Assembly: GCA_027080315.1 (NCBI GenBank)
Contig: JALWSI010000118.1
Span: 1 to 22,305, forward strand
DNA length: 22,305 nucleotides
From: a bacterium
GTDB taxonomy: Bacteria; Thermosulfidibacterota; Thermosulfidibacteria; Thermosulfidibacterales; JALWSI01
Direction: 5' to 3'
This document shows, piece after piece, positions 1-8,015 of the stretch. Numbering within the stretch: the stretch's first letter is position 1; each line of letters starts with the position of its first letter. The notes beneath the pieces are model-generated. The model had not been told where the DNA came from. It searched no databases and was given only the letters and a program-made list of their open reading frames with translations. The position numbers and the translations under genes were made by a program.

Positions 1-789
1 GCCCAACATCTCTTGAAGAAGCCTGAGATCCAGACCCCTCTCCAAGAGATGGGTGGCAAAAGAGTGCCGTAAGGTGTGGGGAGAGATTTTCTTTTTGATA
101 CCCACCTTGGCAGCGTACTCTTTAACGATCTGCCAGAACCTCTGTCTGGTAAGCCCTTTGCCCCGGCGGTTCAAGAAGAGATGGGGATCGTTACCCTTCA
201 CTATCTTCTCCCTATGGGGAAGATAAGCCTTCAATGCGGACCACGCAGCCATCCCCACAGGCACCACCCTCTCTTTGCTGCCCTTACCCCAGAACCTGAT
301 AATCCCCTTGTTCATCTGCAGGTTGTCTGTGGTGAGACCAACCAGCTCAGACACCCTTATCCCCGTGGCGTAAAGCATCTCAAGCATGGCCTTGTCTCTA
401 ATCCCCAAAGGATTGGAAAGATCAGGGGCATCAAGCAGGGCATTCACCTCTTCTAAACTGAGCACATCTGGAAGCCTCTGCCACCTTCTGGGGGCATCCA
501 CAGAGAGGGTGGGATCGTCCTCCATTATCCCCTCAAGGACCAGAAAGCGGTACAGGCCCCTCACAGCAGAGAGTCTTCGCTGAATGGTGGCAGGAGAGAG
601 CCCAGAGCCAGAAAGATAGGCGAGGTAACCTGAGAGTGCAGCAGGGGTAGCGGTATCAAGGGTGGCTCCCACCTCTTTGAGAAACTGGAGGTAATGGGAG
701 AGATCGTTCTGATAAGCCTCCACCGAATTTGGAGACAGTCCCTTCTCAACCACAAGGTGCTGCAGATACTCTTCAAGCACAGAGGGCAT
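1..789 (-). CDS. xerD: Tyrosine site-specific recombinase XerD (3' end cut by window edge)
   Basis: Cytoplasmic tyrosine recombinase that, with XerC, resolves chromosome dimers at dif. The first 263 codons are present with no stop before base 1, where about 298 residues are usual. The N-terminal SAM-like core-binding domain spans roughly residues 3-87 (LSPNSVEAY near 18-26). The catalytic domain starts near 105 and shows the active-site Arg145 in ATGIRVSEL, the Lys in GKGSKER (169-175), and His238/Arg241 in HTLRHSFATH. The second His/Trp and the Tyr nucleophile lie beyond the edge. The ATG at 789 shares one base with the stop of the upstream mscS-like gene (TAATG), so translation is probably coupled. 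XerD is favoured over XerC from the overall motif wording; a non-Xer phage integrase is unlikely because there is no Arm-binding domain. Confidence 0.9.
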   Translation of the reverse strand, partial: MPSVLEEYLQHLVVEKGLSPNSVEAYQNDLSHYLQFLKEVGATLDTATPAALSGYLAYLSGSGLSPATIQRRLSAVRGLYRFLVLEGIMEDDPTLSVDAPRRWQRLPDVLSLEEVNALLDAPDLSNPLGIRDKAMLEMLYATGIRVSELVGLTTDNLQMNKGIIRFWGKGSKERVVPVGMAAWSALKAYLPHREKIVKGNDPHLFLNRRGKGLTRQRFWQIVKEYAAKVGIKKKISPHTLRHSFATHLLERGLDLRLLQEMLG

Positions 790-1847
790 TAAGAGGCCTC
801 CGTAGCCTCGTTGAGATAGACGGTTCTGATGGGGAATGGAATCTCTACACCTTCCTCTTGGTATCTCTTGTGAAGGGCCTTTATGAAGTCGTGGCGAAGG
901 GCAAACTTGTCACCAAACTCCTTGCTTTTCATAATCACGCTAAAGTTTATGCTACTATCTCCAAAGGTGTGATAGCGGATAAAGGGAGGAAAACTCTCTA
1001 AATCAAGGCCGTACCTCTCCATAACCTCTTTGGCCACCTCAATGGTGACCCTCTCAACCTTATCAAGATCGCTGTCATAGGCCACACCAACCTGAACTAC
1101 CACGGAAAGCAAGGGATCGGGAAGGGAGTAGTTCACAATGATGGCAGAGGAGAGCTTTGAGTTGGGAACCACCACCAGGTTGTTGCCCATCTGGCGCAAG
1201 GTGGTGTTGCGCCAGGTGATGTCCTCAACATAGCCCTCCTCTCCAGAGGAGAGGGAGACGTAATCTCCAACACGAATCTGCCCAGACATAAGCAGATGTA
1301 TTCCTGCAAAGAGATTGGACAAGGTGTCTTGTAGCGCCAGGGCCACCGCCAAACCACTAACACCAAGGGCGGTGAGCATAGGAGTGATGGATATGCCAAC
1401 ACTCTGCAAAGCAATGAGAACCCCAAGGATAAGAATGAGGATTCGGGTTATATTGATGAAGATGGAAGACGAGGGAATCCTGAACCTGTGGGAGTAGAGC
1501 TGGGTTAGACCAGCCCCAACACTGGCAGCGATCCACGAGAAGGAGACTATGAGAAGCACCTTCACCACCTTGAGCATCACCACCTTGAGATCCTCAGGCA
1601 TGGGGAAGAGAGGAATGGCAAACATACATCCTGCCAAGAAGAACCAGGGCACAACCATGCCACCGGCCATGTTGACGATTATGTCGTCCCCCTCCCACCT
1701 GCTTTTCTCAACCATGTTCTCAAGCTTTTTGAAGACATAGCGTTTGAATAGATACCCGAAGATGTAGGAACCAATAACCATGGTCAGAGGAATCCCGTAG
1801 GTCACGGCAATATGCATGGCCTCGTTAGTTGAATGCGGTAGCTTCAT
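789..1847 (-). CDS. MscS-family mechanosensitive ion channel
   Basis: Inner-membrane small-conductance channel that opens under membrane tension during hypo-osmotic shock. Four to five hydrophobic segments lie near residues 14-35, 59-81, 89-112 and 130-153, followed by the family's Gly/Ala-rich pore helix near 156-187 (LTALGVSGLAVALALQDT). The next stretch, GQIRVGDYV, opens the beta domain, and a mixed alpha/beta C-terminus follows. The length of 352 residues is normal for extended MscS-like (YnaI/YbdG-like) members. Two ATGs stand in tandem at 1850 and 1847. GGGAGGAG abuts the first, so the second, five bases after GGAGG, is the better start. The gene leads a two-gene unit with xerD. Gating properties cannot be read from sequence. 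Confidence 0.92.
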   Translation of the reverse strand: MKLPHSTNEAMHIAVTYGIPLTMVIGSYIFGYLFKRYVFKKLENMVEKSRWEGDDIIVNMAGGMVVPWFFLAGCMFAIPLFPMPEDLKVVMLKVVKVLLIVSFSWIAASVGAGLTQLYSHRFRIPSSSIFINITRILILILGVLIALQSVGISITPMLTALGVSGLAVALALQDTLSNLFAGIHLLMSGQIRVGDYVSLSSGEEGYVEDITWRNTTLRQMGNNLVVVPNSKLSSAIIVNYSLPDPLLSVVVQVGVAYDSDLDKVERVTIEVAKEVMERYGLDLESFPPFIRYHTFGDSSINFSVIMKSKEFGDKFALRHDFIKALHKRYQEEGVEIPFPIRTVYLNEATEAS

Positions 1848-2109
1848 CATCTCCTCCCAGCAGCGGTTCTGATCTTAATTGCCACAGGGTAACACCGGCT
1901 GCTGTTCTGGGCAACGGGTAAAGGGGCAAGAACATCACACAACGGTCTGGGACATAACTCAATCACAGGGAATCAACCACAAATCCTGCTGTGAAAGAAA
2001 GAAAGATGGAATCCATAAATAACCAATGATCCCAGAAGTGGAATTTAAACCCCTTGAGTGGCTCTCGGGATTTTGAAAACCCAATCTCTAATACACAAAA
2101 ACAGATACA
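1848..2109. other. Intergenic region, no gene seen
   Basis: This spacer between the mscS-like gene and the ACT-protein operon holds no convincing ORF. Immediately upstream of the mscS ribosome binding site (1851-1856) there is a 7-bp inverted repeat, CAGCAGC at 1858-1864 with GCTGCTG at 1898-1904, which could fold in the mscS leader. I could not find a convincing -35/-10 pair for mscS here. The terminator of the neighbouring operon begins at 2110. Confidence 0.5.
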
Positions 2110-2138
2110 GGCAGGGGATATTCTTAAGATCCCCTGCC
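2110..2138 (-). terminator. Rho-independent terminator of the pilT-paaK-ACT operon
   Basis: A perfect 10-bp stem, GGCAGGGGAT paired with ATCCCCTGCC, encloses a 9-base loop. It lies 16 bases after the stop of the ACT gene. On the minus strand it is followed by a T-rich tract (TGTATCTGTTTTTGTG). The T-run begins a few bases late, so termination efficiency is uncertain. Confidence 0.7.
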
Positions 2139-2153
2139 CAAGGTTAAATATCG

Positions 2154-2600
2154 TTAAAGATTGTAAACCCTCTCTCCCGGCAGCACGGTGATACCGTTTG
2201 AAGAGAGGAGCTCAATGGCCTCGTCCAAGTGCTCAAACTTAAAGATGAGCACCGCGTTTCCTCCGCTTCTCTCAACAAAGGCGTACATATACTCAACGTT
2301 GACCCCGTTCTCAGAGAGCAATGTGAGAATGGTGGCAAGCCCCCCTGGTTTATCGTCCACCTCAACAGCAATCACCTCTGTGATTCCAACAGTGAACCCT
2401 GCCTCTTTCAGTACGCTTTTTGCCTTCTCTCTGTCGTTGAGTATAAGTCTGAGGATGCCGAAATCGGTGGTGTCAGCCAAAGATAAGGCCCTTATGTTGA
2501 TCCCGGCATTACCCAGAACCTTGGCCACCTCGGCCAGTCTACCCGCCTTGTTCTCTAAAAAGACCGATATCTGCTCAACCTTGTAGCTCTCGTTCCCCAT
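2154..2600 (-). CDS. Tandem ACT-domain protein
   Basis: A small cytoplasmic protein made of two ACT domains, roughly residues 9-72 and 76-145, and nothing else. Each shows the ACT opening pattern: [20 protein letters not shown] in the first and [14 protein letters not shown] in the second. ACT domains bind small ligands, often amino acids. Free-standing tandem ACT proteins next to phenylacetate-CoA ligases are common in anaerobes, so a ligand-sensing or regulatory partner role for the neighbouring PaaK is an inference. A GTG at 2615 would overlap the paaK stop, but GAGGAGGGG ahead of the ATG at 2600 makes the 148-residue form better. This is the last gene of the operon; the terminator hairpin follows. 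Confidence 0.85.
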   Translation of the reverse strand: MGNESYKVEQISVFLENKAGRLAEVAKVLGNAGINIRALSLADTTDFGILRLILNDREKAKSVLKEAGFTVGITEVIAVEVDDKPGGLATILTLLSENGVNVEYMYAFVERSGGNAVLIFKFEHLDEAIELLSSNGITVLPGERVYNL

Positions 2601-2611
2601 GGCTCCCCTCC

Positions 2612-3937
2612 TCACTTCTGGTTGTTAAAGATCTTCCTGTTGTCAATTACTCTCTTGGCCTTGCCCTCAAACCTCTGAAGGCTCTTGGGCTCAACCATCT
2701 TAACCCTGACAGAAATGCCAAACATCTCCTTGATATCCTTCTCAAGCTTGCGCGAGATGCTCTGCAGTCCCCTCACGGTATCACCAACCTTGTGGAAGAG
2801 CTCTTCGCTCACCTCCACTTGAACCTCCATAATGTCCAGGTTCTCTTCACGATCAACAACAATCATGTAATGAGGCTCAAGTCCCTCGGTAGAGATTATT
2901 GCCTCCTCAATCTGGGAGGGGAAGATGTTAACTCCCCTGATGATGAGCATGTCGTCGGTTCTACCCCTCACTCTATCCATGCGCACCATTGTACGGCCAC
3001 AACGACATGGCTCCGGGATTAGACGTGTGATATCCCTTGTGCGGTAACGAAGCACAGGAAATGCCTCTTTGGTGATGGTGGTGATGACAAGCTCTCCGTA
3101 CTCACCGTAAGGCAACACCTCCCCTGTGTCGGGATCAATAATCTCAGGAATGAAGTGGTCCTCAAATATGTGGAGTCCATGCTTGCCCTCTGTACACTCA
3201 ATGGAGACCCCTGGGCCGATAATCTCGCTCAAACCGTAGATGTCTATGGCATTGATATTCCAGCGGTTCTCTATCTCCTTCCTCATCTCCTCAGACCAGG
3301 GCTCGGCCCCGAGAACCCCCACCTTCAGCTTGGTTCCCTTGGGATTCATTCCCTCTTCTTCGGCAACCTCGGCAAGGTGAAGGGCATACGAAGGGGTGCA
3401 GGTTATGGCGGTGGATTGAAAATCGCGCATGATCATCAACTGTCTCTTGCTCTGTCCTCCGGATATGGGAATAACCGTGGCTCCGATCTTCTCGGCCCCA
3501 TAGTGGACACCAAGTCCACCTGTAAAAAGGCCGTATCCGTAGGCGTTTTGAATAATGTCGTCCTTTCCTATCCCAGCAGCCATAAGCGAACGAGCCATAA
3601 GTTCTGCCCAAGTCTCCACGTCCCTTCTTGTGTAACCCACCACCGTGGGTTTCCCGGTGGTTCCAGAAGAGGCGTGTATTCTCACCACCTGATGCAGGGG
3701 CACGGTAAAAAGCCCAAAGGGATAGTTATCACGCAAATCATCCTTGGTGGTAAAGGGGAGCCTCTGGAGATCCTCAAGAGACTTGATTGAGTCAGGGGTA
3801 ACCCCTGCCTCGTCAAGTTTGCGACGATAAAAAGGCACCGTGGCGTAGATCCTCTCTAACATGCTCCTCAGCCTTTTAACCTGAAGAGCCTCCAAGGCCT
3901 CCCTTGGCATGGTCTCGTATTCTTCGTTCCAGATCAT
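2612..3937 (-). CDS. paaK: Phenylacetate-CoA ligase
   Basis: Cytoplasmic adenylate-forming enzyme that activates phenylacetate, or a related aryl acid, with ATP and CoA to the CoA thioester. The 441 residues match the family length. The AMP-binding P-loop is SSGTTGKPT at about 90-98. The [10 protein letters not shown] motif, YRTRD and the [11 protein letters not shown] hinge region follow in order, then a small C-terminal AMP-binding domain. The CRCGRT segment carries two cysteines typical of this family. A strong GGAGGAGG precedes the ATG, and the ATG overlaps the pilT-like stop as ATGA. The downstream ACT gene follows after 11 bases. No other phenylacetate degradation genes (paaABCDE) are in the window, so an anaerobic route (aryl-acid or indoleacetate-type substrates) is as likely as classical phenylacetate catabolism. 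Confidence 0.93.
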   Translation of the reverse strand: MIWNEEYETMPREALEALQVKRLRSMLERIYATVPFYRRKLDEAGVTPDSIKSLEDLQRLPFTTKDDLRDNYPFGLFTVPLHQVVRIHASSGTTGKPTVVGYTRRDVETWAELMARSLMAAGIGKDDIIQNAYGYGLFTGGLGVHYGAEKIGATVIPISGGQSKRQLMIMRDFQSTAITCTPSYALHLAEVAEEEGMNPKGTKLKVGVLGAEPWSEEMRKEIENRWNINAIDIYGLSEIIGPGVSIECTEGKHGLHIFEDHFIPEIIDPDTGEVLPYGEYGELVITTITKEAFPVLRYRTRDITRLIPEPCRCGRTMVRMDRVRGRTDDMLIIRGVNIFPSQIEEAIISTEGLEPHYMIVVDREENLDIMEVQVEVSEELFHKVGDTVRGLQSISRKLEKDIKEMFGISVRVKMVEPKSLQRFEGKAKRVIDNRKIFNNQK

Positions 3938-5058
3938 TGGTTCCTCCTCCCACTACGTCCAAACCTAAAATCCTTGTTTGCAGATATGCCGCTCTTATCA
4001 TCTTTGCTTCTTTTAGAGAAGGGCATGGAGAGGTCCTCTCCATAATAGCTCACCACCATATCCTTTGTTATCAAGCCCTTCTCCATCAGCTCTTGAAACG
4101 ACCTTTTCATGCTTCGGGAGCCAAAACGGCCTTCTGTCTCCAACAGGCTTTGAATCTGGTGAATCTTGCCCTCGCGAATGAGGTTCTTAACCCCTGAGGT
4201 GGCAATAAGAATCTCAGAGGCCAGCACAAACCCTTTTGGAGTGGGTATGAGCATCTGAGATATGATCCCCAACAGCACAAAAGAGAGCATGTATCTTATC
4301 TGAGCCTGCTGCTGGGCGGGGAAAACCCCTATGATCCGGTTCACCGTCTCAACGGCGAGATTGGTGTGAAGTGTGGCAAGGGTTAAATGGCCCGTCTCTG
4401 CAATGGTAAGAGTGGTGAGTATGCTCTCAAGGTCCCTCATCTCTCCCACAAGAGCCACATCTGGATCCTGCCTTAAGATGTATTTGAGAGCATCGTTAAA
4501 GGTGGAAACATGGGTGCCCGTCTCCCTCTGGGTCACAACTCCCTTCTGGGACTCAATCACGTACTCAATAGGGTCCTCAATGGTGATAATGTGTTTGGCA
4601 TATGTACGGTTTATCCAATCAATCATTCCCGCCAAGGTGGTGGTTTTGCCGCTCCCTGTTGGTCCTGTCACCAGAATCAGGCCTCTGGGCTTAGATAACA
4701 ACCGTTTCATGGTATTTACAGGAAGTCCCAGCTCATCAAGAGGAATGGGCTTCTCAGGCAGAACCCTGAAAGCGCCTTCCACCCCTTTTCTCTGATGAAA
4801 GATGTTGGCCCTTATTCTCATACCCGAGGCAGAGAAGGAGAAATCCACCGTCTTCTCTCTCCGATAGATCTCAAGCCTGTTCTCGGGTATCAACGCCTCA
4901 CAGATCTCCTGGGTCCTCCATGGAGCCAGAACTTCACTCCCCTCAAGGGGCATAAGCTTTCCTAAAACCCTGATTCTGGGAACCTCGTTGGGAATGATAT
5001 GAAGGTCCGTTCCTCCCAAGTCACGGGTAGCCTCAAGCATACTTAAAAGCTCAGCCAA
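3934..5058 (-). CDS. PilT/VirB11-type secretion ATPase (twitching motility PilT-like)
   Basis: Hexameric ATPase of the type that powers pilus retraction. From the chosen start, Walker A is GPTGSGKT at 132-139, the Asp box is ITIEDPIEY near 158-166, Walker B is [12 protein letters not shown] near 198-209, the His box is [13 protein letters not shown] near 221-233, and the PilT AIRNLIRE-type motif appears as VKNLIREGK near 290-298. The last 40 residues are an unusual basic, Ser/Gly-rich tail. The open frame extends to a TTG at 5100. AGGAGG at 5065-5070 favours the TTG at 5058 (six bases away) or the GTG at 5061, giving an N-terminus that aligns with PilT. No pilus assembly genes sit nearby; instead its stop overlaps paaK. 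It could be PilT, PilU or a diverged paralogue. Confidence 0.88.
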   Translation of the reverse strand: MAELLSMLEATRDLGGTDLHIIPNEVPRIRVLGKLMPLEGSEVLAPWRTQEICEALIPENRLEIYRREKTVDFSFSASGMRIRANIFHQRKGVEGAFRVLPEKPIPLDELGLPVNTMKRLLSKPRGLILVTGPTGSGKTTTLAGMIDWINRTYAKHIITIEDPIEYVIESQKGVVTQRETGTHVSTFNDALKYILRQDPDVALVGEMRDLESILTTLTIAETGHLTLATLHTNLAVETVNRIIGVFPAQQQAQIRYMLSFVLLGIISQMLIPTPKGFVLASEILIATSGVKNLIREGKIHQIQSLLETEGRFGSRSMKRSFQELMEKGLITKDMVVSYYGEDLSMPFSKRSKDDKSGISANKDFRFGRSGRRNQ

Positions 5059-5133
5059 CACCCACCTCCTAAGCTCAGGATTCTCACAAACACCCCACAA
5101 TAACCCTCTCTCTTCACCCCTCAGGTATCACCA

Positions 5134-5162
5134 TTTTTACAAGACCACCATATTCATGCCAA
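5134..5162 (-). promoter_or_regulatory. Sigma-70-type promoter for the pilT-like/paaK/ACT operon
   Basis: On the minus strand, TTGGCA (5162-5157) is followed after exactly 17 bases by TAAAAA (5139-5134). The predicted transcription start near 5127 gives a leader of about 70 bases to the TTG at 5058, or about 27 to the TTG at 5100, so it suits either start of the PilT-like gene. Confidence 0.6.
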
Positions 5163-5184
5163 CTGAGCACATCTACCCGCTACT

Positions 5185-5196
5185 GGGTAAATACCC
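5185..5196. repeat. Palindrome between two divergent promoters, possible operator
   Basis: GGGTAAATACCC pairs GGGTA with TACCC around AA. A further TACCC at 5174-5178 lies upstream and another GGGTA at 5231-5235 downstream. The palindrome sits between the -35 boxes of the pilT-like (5157-5162) and tsaB (5211-5216) promoters, a place where one regulator could act on both. No regulator is identified. Confidence 0.35.
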
Positions 5197-5210
5197 GACC
5201 CCCCCTTAAT

Positions 5211-5239
5211 TTGACAAATAGAACGTCTAAGGGTAAGAG
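5211..5239 (+). promoter_or_regulatory. Candidate promoter of the tsaB operon
   Basis: A perfect consensus -35 TTGACA is followed after 17 bases by the weak -10 TAAGAG. The transcription start would fall at or next to the A of the tsaB ATG (5246), implying little or no leader. The -10 lacks the final T, so the -35 is convincing but the pair is not. Confidence 0.45.
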
Positions 5240-5245
5240 ATAGAC

Positions 5246-5914
5246 ATGCCTGAAAGAAGACGGCTCTTCTTGGGAATTGACTGTTCTTCTCCCTGGGGGG
5301 GAGTGGCCCTGTTTGACGAGGTTAAGGTGGTGGGTTCCGTATGCGTAGAGGGGAGCAGACACCACCCTTTTCAGCCTGTTCAGTGGATAGACGAACTACT
5401 CTCTTCCCTTAACGCCAGCCCTGAAGAGCTGGCAGGGGTGGGCGTCACTAAAGGTCCGGGGGTGTTCACCGGATTGAGGGTTGGGTTGGCAGTGGCAAAG
5501 GGGCTGGCCTTCTCATTGAACATTCCCCTTTACACTATGACCTCTTGCGAGGCCATTGCCCGTTGTCTGCCAATAAAGGGGTTGATCTGCTCCCTGTTGG
5601 ACGCAAGGAGAGGAGAGTTTTATGCAGCCACATACAGGTGGAATAAAGGCGTGATAGAGCCGCTAACCGAGGTTATGCTCCTCTCCAAAAAGAGGGTGAA
5701 GGAGATGGAGGGCAAGGTGCTCTTCGTGGGCCCAGGAGTTACTGCTGCGGAGGTTGAAGGGGTGGATCTGCCTCTACCTGTTGCTGCATTGGTGGCAAGA
5801 TACACATGCGATATGGTGAAGAAAGATAAAGAACCCGACGATCCCTCATCTGTGCTTCCATCCTACATCAGGCTCTCAGACGCGGAGGCCAACAGGGGAA
5901 TCCAGGTAGTATGA
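5246..5914 (+). CDS. tsaB: tRNA N6-threonylcarbamoyladenosine (t6A37) synthesis protein TsaB
   Basis: Actin-like ATPase-fold protein that partners TsaD and TsaE in transferring threonylcarbamoyl to A37 of ANN-decoding tRNAs in the cytoplasm. The family signature GPGVFTGLRVG occupies residues 70-80, preceded by an N-terminal beta strand LFLGIDCSS (7-15). The first domain continues into a less conserved C-terminal half ending in the usual PSYIRL segment near 208-213. The length of 222 residues is typical. It leads an operon with rimI, which overlaps it as ATGA; tsaB-rimI adjacency is very common. No strong Shine-Dalgarno sequence precedes the ATG. Confidence 0.93.
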   Translation: MPERRRLFLGIDCSSPWGGVALFDEVKVVGSVCVEGSRHHPFQPVQWIDELLSSLNASPEELAGVGVTKGPGVFTGLRVGLAVAKGLAFSLNIPLYTMTSCEAIARCLPIKGLICSLLDARRGEFYAATYRWNKGVIEPLTEVMLLSKKRVKEMEGKVLFVGPGVTAAEVEGVDLPLPVAALVARYTCDMVKKDKEPDDPSSVLPSYIRLSDAEANRGIQVV

Positions 5915-6363
5915 GCCAGGTGGTCACAACAGAGGTGAAAGAGGTTGAGATAAAAGACCTTCCTCTGCTTGCCTCCATCCCAGGCGTAGAGAAGGGATGG
6001 GGGATAGCATCGCTAACCAAGGAGTTTTTGACCCCCTCTTCAATCTTTGGGGTAGCTAAGGTTGATGGAGCAGCCGTGGGCTATGCGGTGCTTCAACTGG
6101 CAAAAGAGGAGGGTTATCTCTGCAATATCGTCGTGCATCCCAGCTTCAGAGGGCTTGGCTTAGGAAAGGCCCTTCTGGAATGGATGATTGAAGAGGGTGT
6201 TAAAAGGGGAATGATGAGGCTTATCCTTGAGGTCAGAGAGAGCAACACCGTGGCTCAAGGGCTTTACCTTTCAATGGGATTTAAAGAGATAGGGAGAAGA
6301 CCCAGAATGTACTCTGACGGCGAGACCGCCGTGGTTATGGAACTGAGAACAGCCAACTTTTGA
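5911..6363 (+). CDS. rimI: Ribosomal protein S18-alanine N-acetyltransferase
   Basis: GNAT-fold enzyme that acetylates the N-terminal alanine of ribosomal protein S18 using acetyl-CoA. The acetyl-CoA pyrophosphate loop RGLGLGK is at residues 80-86. The RimI-specific LEVRESN (106-112) places Glu107 at the position of the E. coli catalytic Glu. AQGLYLSMGF (115-124) and RMYSDGETAVVMEL (132-145) complete the signature. The length of 150 residues is normal. It overlaps tsaB by four bases (ATGA) with only a weak AGG ahead of the start, so translation probably depends on coupling. A generic GNAT is possible, but the context and signature favour RimI. Confidence 0.9.
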   Translation: MSQVVTTEVKEVEIKDLPLLASIPGVEKGWGIASLTKEFLTPSSIFGVAKVDGAAVGYAVLQLAKEEGYLCNIVVHPSFRGLGLGKALLEWMIEEGVKRGMMRLILEVRESNTVAQGLYLSMGFKEIGRRPRMYSDGETAVVMELRTANF

Positions 6364-6381
6364 GATGGGGAGGAGACCACC

Positions 6382-6621
6382 ATGACCGAGGAAGAGAAGA
6401 GAATAGTTGAAGAGCTGATGGAGAAGCACGAGGAGTTCAGAAAGCTGAAAGAGGAGCACGCAAAGCTGGAAGAGCAGCTTGAGGAGATCTATTCTTCAAA
6501 AAAGTACTTTGCCCCTGACGAAGAGGTTGAGGTTAAGACCATAAAGCGCAGAAAGCTACAGCTTAAAGACCAGATGAACGTGATAATAAGCAAGGTGAAA
6601 AAGGGAGAGATCGTTCTTTAA
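6382..6621 (+). CDS. YdcH-family (DUF465) small coiled-coil protein
   Basis: A 79-residue, highly charged, predominantly helical protein with no signal peptide. It shows the DUF465/YdcH pattern: an N-terminal helix [19 protein letters not shown] (12-30) with heptad-like hydrophobic spacing, a break at about 38-45 around the FAPDEE turn, and a second helix starting [13 protein letters not shown]. The family's biochemical role is not established. A good GGGAGGAG precedes the ATG. It is the last gene after tsaB and rimI, 18 bases downstream of rimI, and converges on hemD with a 13-base gap. Confidence 0.72.
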   Translation: MTEEEKRIVEELMEKHEEFRKLKEEHAKLEEQLEEIYSSKKYFAPDEEVEVKTIKRRKLQLKDQMNVIISKVKKGEIVL

Positions 6622-6678
6622 GCCCTGAAAGCCTTTACGGGCTATTGAGCCTCTGAGACACCGCCCTCAATAGCCCGT
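6621..6678. repeat. Nested inverted repeats at the convergent DUF465/hemD ends
   Basis: A perfect 13-bp inverted repeat, ACGGGCTATTGAG at 6637-6649 and CTCAATAGCCCGT at 6666-6678, overlaps the last 14 codons of hemD and its stop. A competing 5-bp stem pairs AGCCC (6621-6625) with the same GGGCT (6639-6643). Neither strand has a T-run after the stems, so this is not a standard intrinsic terminator. It may be a 3'-end stabiliser or a barrier between convergent transcripts. Confidence 0.6.
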
Positions 6679-7423
6679 TGAAGGTGTATTCACTGGGCAC
6701 CACATGAACGGGAACCCCAAACTCCTCAGCTTTGGCCTTGGTGACGGGGCCGATACAGGCTACCACTTTGTCTTTTAGCCAGTTTTTAGCATCCATACCC
6801 ATTATTTCAAGGAAGTTCACAAGGGTAGAGGGGCTGCTGAAGGTGAAGACATCCGACAATAGTACCTCTCTCTTTAACTCTTCTGGCGGATTGGCCCTCA
6901 CCGTCCGGTAAACGGTAACAACATCCACCAAAGCCCCCGCCTTTTTGAGACCATTGGGAAGGGTATTTCTCGCAACCTCGGCCCTTGGTAGGAGTATCTT
7001 TGCCTCCTCTATCTCTCCCTGTTCTTTCAAAGCCTCCAGAACGGATTCAGCCACGAACTCCTTGGGAAGAATATCCACCTTTAACCCAAGATCCTCCAAG
7101 GCCTTGGATGTTGCCGGTCCTATGGCGCATAACCTTAGAGAACCAAGACGAGAGATAGGAACCCCGGTCTCTTTCATTCTCTTGGTAAAGAACCTCACCC
7201 CGTTAACGCTGGTGAAGATCACCCAATGGTAAGATCCCAACCCTGACAGGGCCCTGTCCACAGGCTCCCAGGTGGTGGGGGGCACTATCTCTATGGTGGG
7301 AAAGACCACAGGGATACCCCCTGCTGCTTTCACGAGGGACACCGTCTCTTCAGCCTGCTCAAGGCTTCGGGTTATCACAACCCGCTTGCCTTTAAGGCCC
7401 AACTCAGCGCACCCTTCTGCCAA
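6635..7423 (-). CDS. hemD: Uroporphyrinogen-III synthase
   Basis: Cytoplasmic enzyme that cyclises hydroxymethylbilane to uroporphyrinogen III with inversion of ring D, at the branch to haem, sirohaem and cobalamin. It is recognised from the N-terminal strand GKRVVITRS, the paired alpha/beta lobes, FTSVNGVRFF near 69-78, the central AIGPATSKAL, FTFSSPSTLVNF near 192-203, and the late ACIGPVTKAKA that repeats the first-lobe turn. The length of 262 residues is normal. The start is a TTG at 7423 with AGGTGG seven bases upstream. It overlaps the end of lepB by 20 bases; a TTG seven codons further in is an alternative. No other haem gene is in the window, so its place after lepB is unusual. Confidence 0.9.
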   Translation of the reverse strand: MAEGCAELGLKGKRVVITRSLEQAEETVSLVKAAGGIPVVFPTIEIVPPTTWEPVDRALSGLGSYHWVIFTSVNGVRFFTKRMKETGVPISRLGSLRLCAIGPATSKALEDLGLKVDILPKEFVAESVLEALKEQGEIEEAKILLPRAEVARNTLPNGLKKAGALVDVVTVYRTVRANPPEELKREVLLSDVFTFSSPSTLVNFLEIMGMDAKNWLKDKVVACIGPVTKAKAEEFGVPVHVVPSEYTFNGLLRAVSQRLNSP

Positions 7424-8015
7424 TCCTGTTCCACCTAACCCATTTCAAGGGATTCTTACCGTGAAAGTTCCACGAGAAGTAGATGATGAAGGCCTTTCCT
7501 ATCAACGCCTTTCTCTTCACAAACCCCCAGAATCTGCTATCGTAGCTGCTGTCCCTATTATCTCCCATCATGAAGTAGCTGTTAGGGGGCACCACCACAG
7601 GACCAAAGTTGTCCCGGGGCTGAAAGGCCGCAGGAAGAATCCTCTTGTCCTCGTGGATAACATAGGGCTCTTTTAAGGCCTTGCCGTTACGGTAAACCAC
7701 CTTGTCACGAATCTCTATCTTATCCCCTGGAACGCCTATGATGCGCTTAATGTAATCCTTCTTCTTGTCCAAAGGGAATCTGAAGACCACGACATCACCG
7801 TGCTGAGGGTCCTTGAAGTGATAGATGAACTTGTTGACCAGTATGTGGTCACCCACCAGAAGGGTGGGAATCATGGAGCCAGAGGGAATCCTGAAGGCCT
7901 GTACAATAAAGGTGCGAACGAAGAGGGCAATGATGAGGGCTATGAGGATAGACTTGGCGTAATCCAAGAAGACCTCTTTAAAAGAGGCAGCCTCTTTCAC
8001 TTTATCTGAACTCAT
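7404..8015 (-). CDS. lepB: Signal peptidase I
   Basis: Membrane-anchored serine protease that removes signal peptides from secreted proteins on the periplasmic face. An N-terminal transmembrane helix (about 22-38) leads into [12 protein letters not shown], with the catalytic Ser47. The general base is Lys90 in [12 protein letters not shown]. The later box [17 protein letters not shown] completes the S26 signature. Its 203 residues with one anchor helix give the short form common outside Enterobacteria. GGAGG lies four bases before the ATG, and the ATG overlaps the lepA stop (ATGA), so the two are coupled. hemD begins inside its last codons. Confidence 0.95.
   Translation of the reverse strand: MSSDKVKEAASFKEVFLDYAKSILIALIIALFVRTFIVQAFRIPSGSMIPTLLVGDHILVNKFIYHFKDPQHGDVVVFRFPLDKKKDYIKRIIGVPGDKIEIRDKVVYRNGKALKEPYVIHEDKRILPAAFQPRDNFGPVVVPPNSYFMMGDNRDSSYDSRFWGFVKRKALIGKAFIIYFSWNFHGKNPLKWVRWNRIGRRVR

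Noticed and set aside
2067-2082. GGGATTTTGAAAACCC near-palindrome
   Set aside because: The arms leave a one-base loop and a bulge, so a stable hairpin is unlikely; no promoter elements line up with it.
3155-3790. 211-residue open frame on the plus strand
   Set aside because: It lies wholly antisense to paaK, has no ribosome site and shows no recognisable motif; it is a shadow of a conserved gene.
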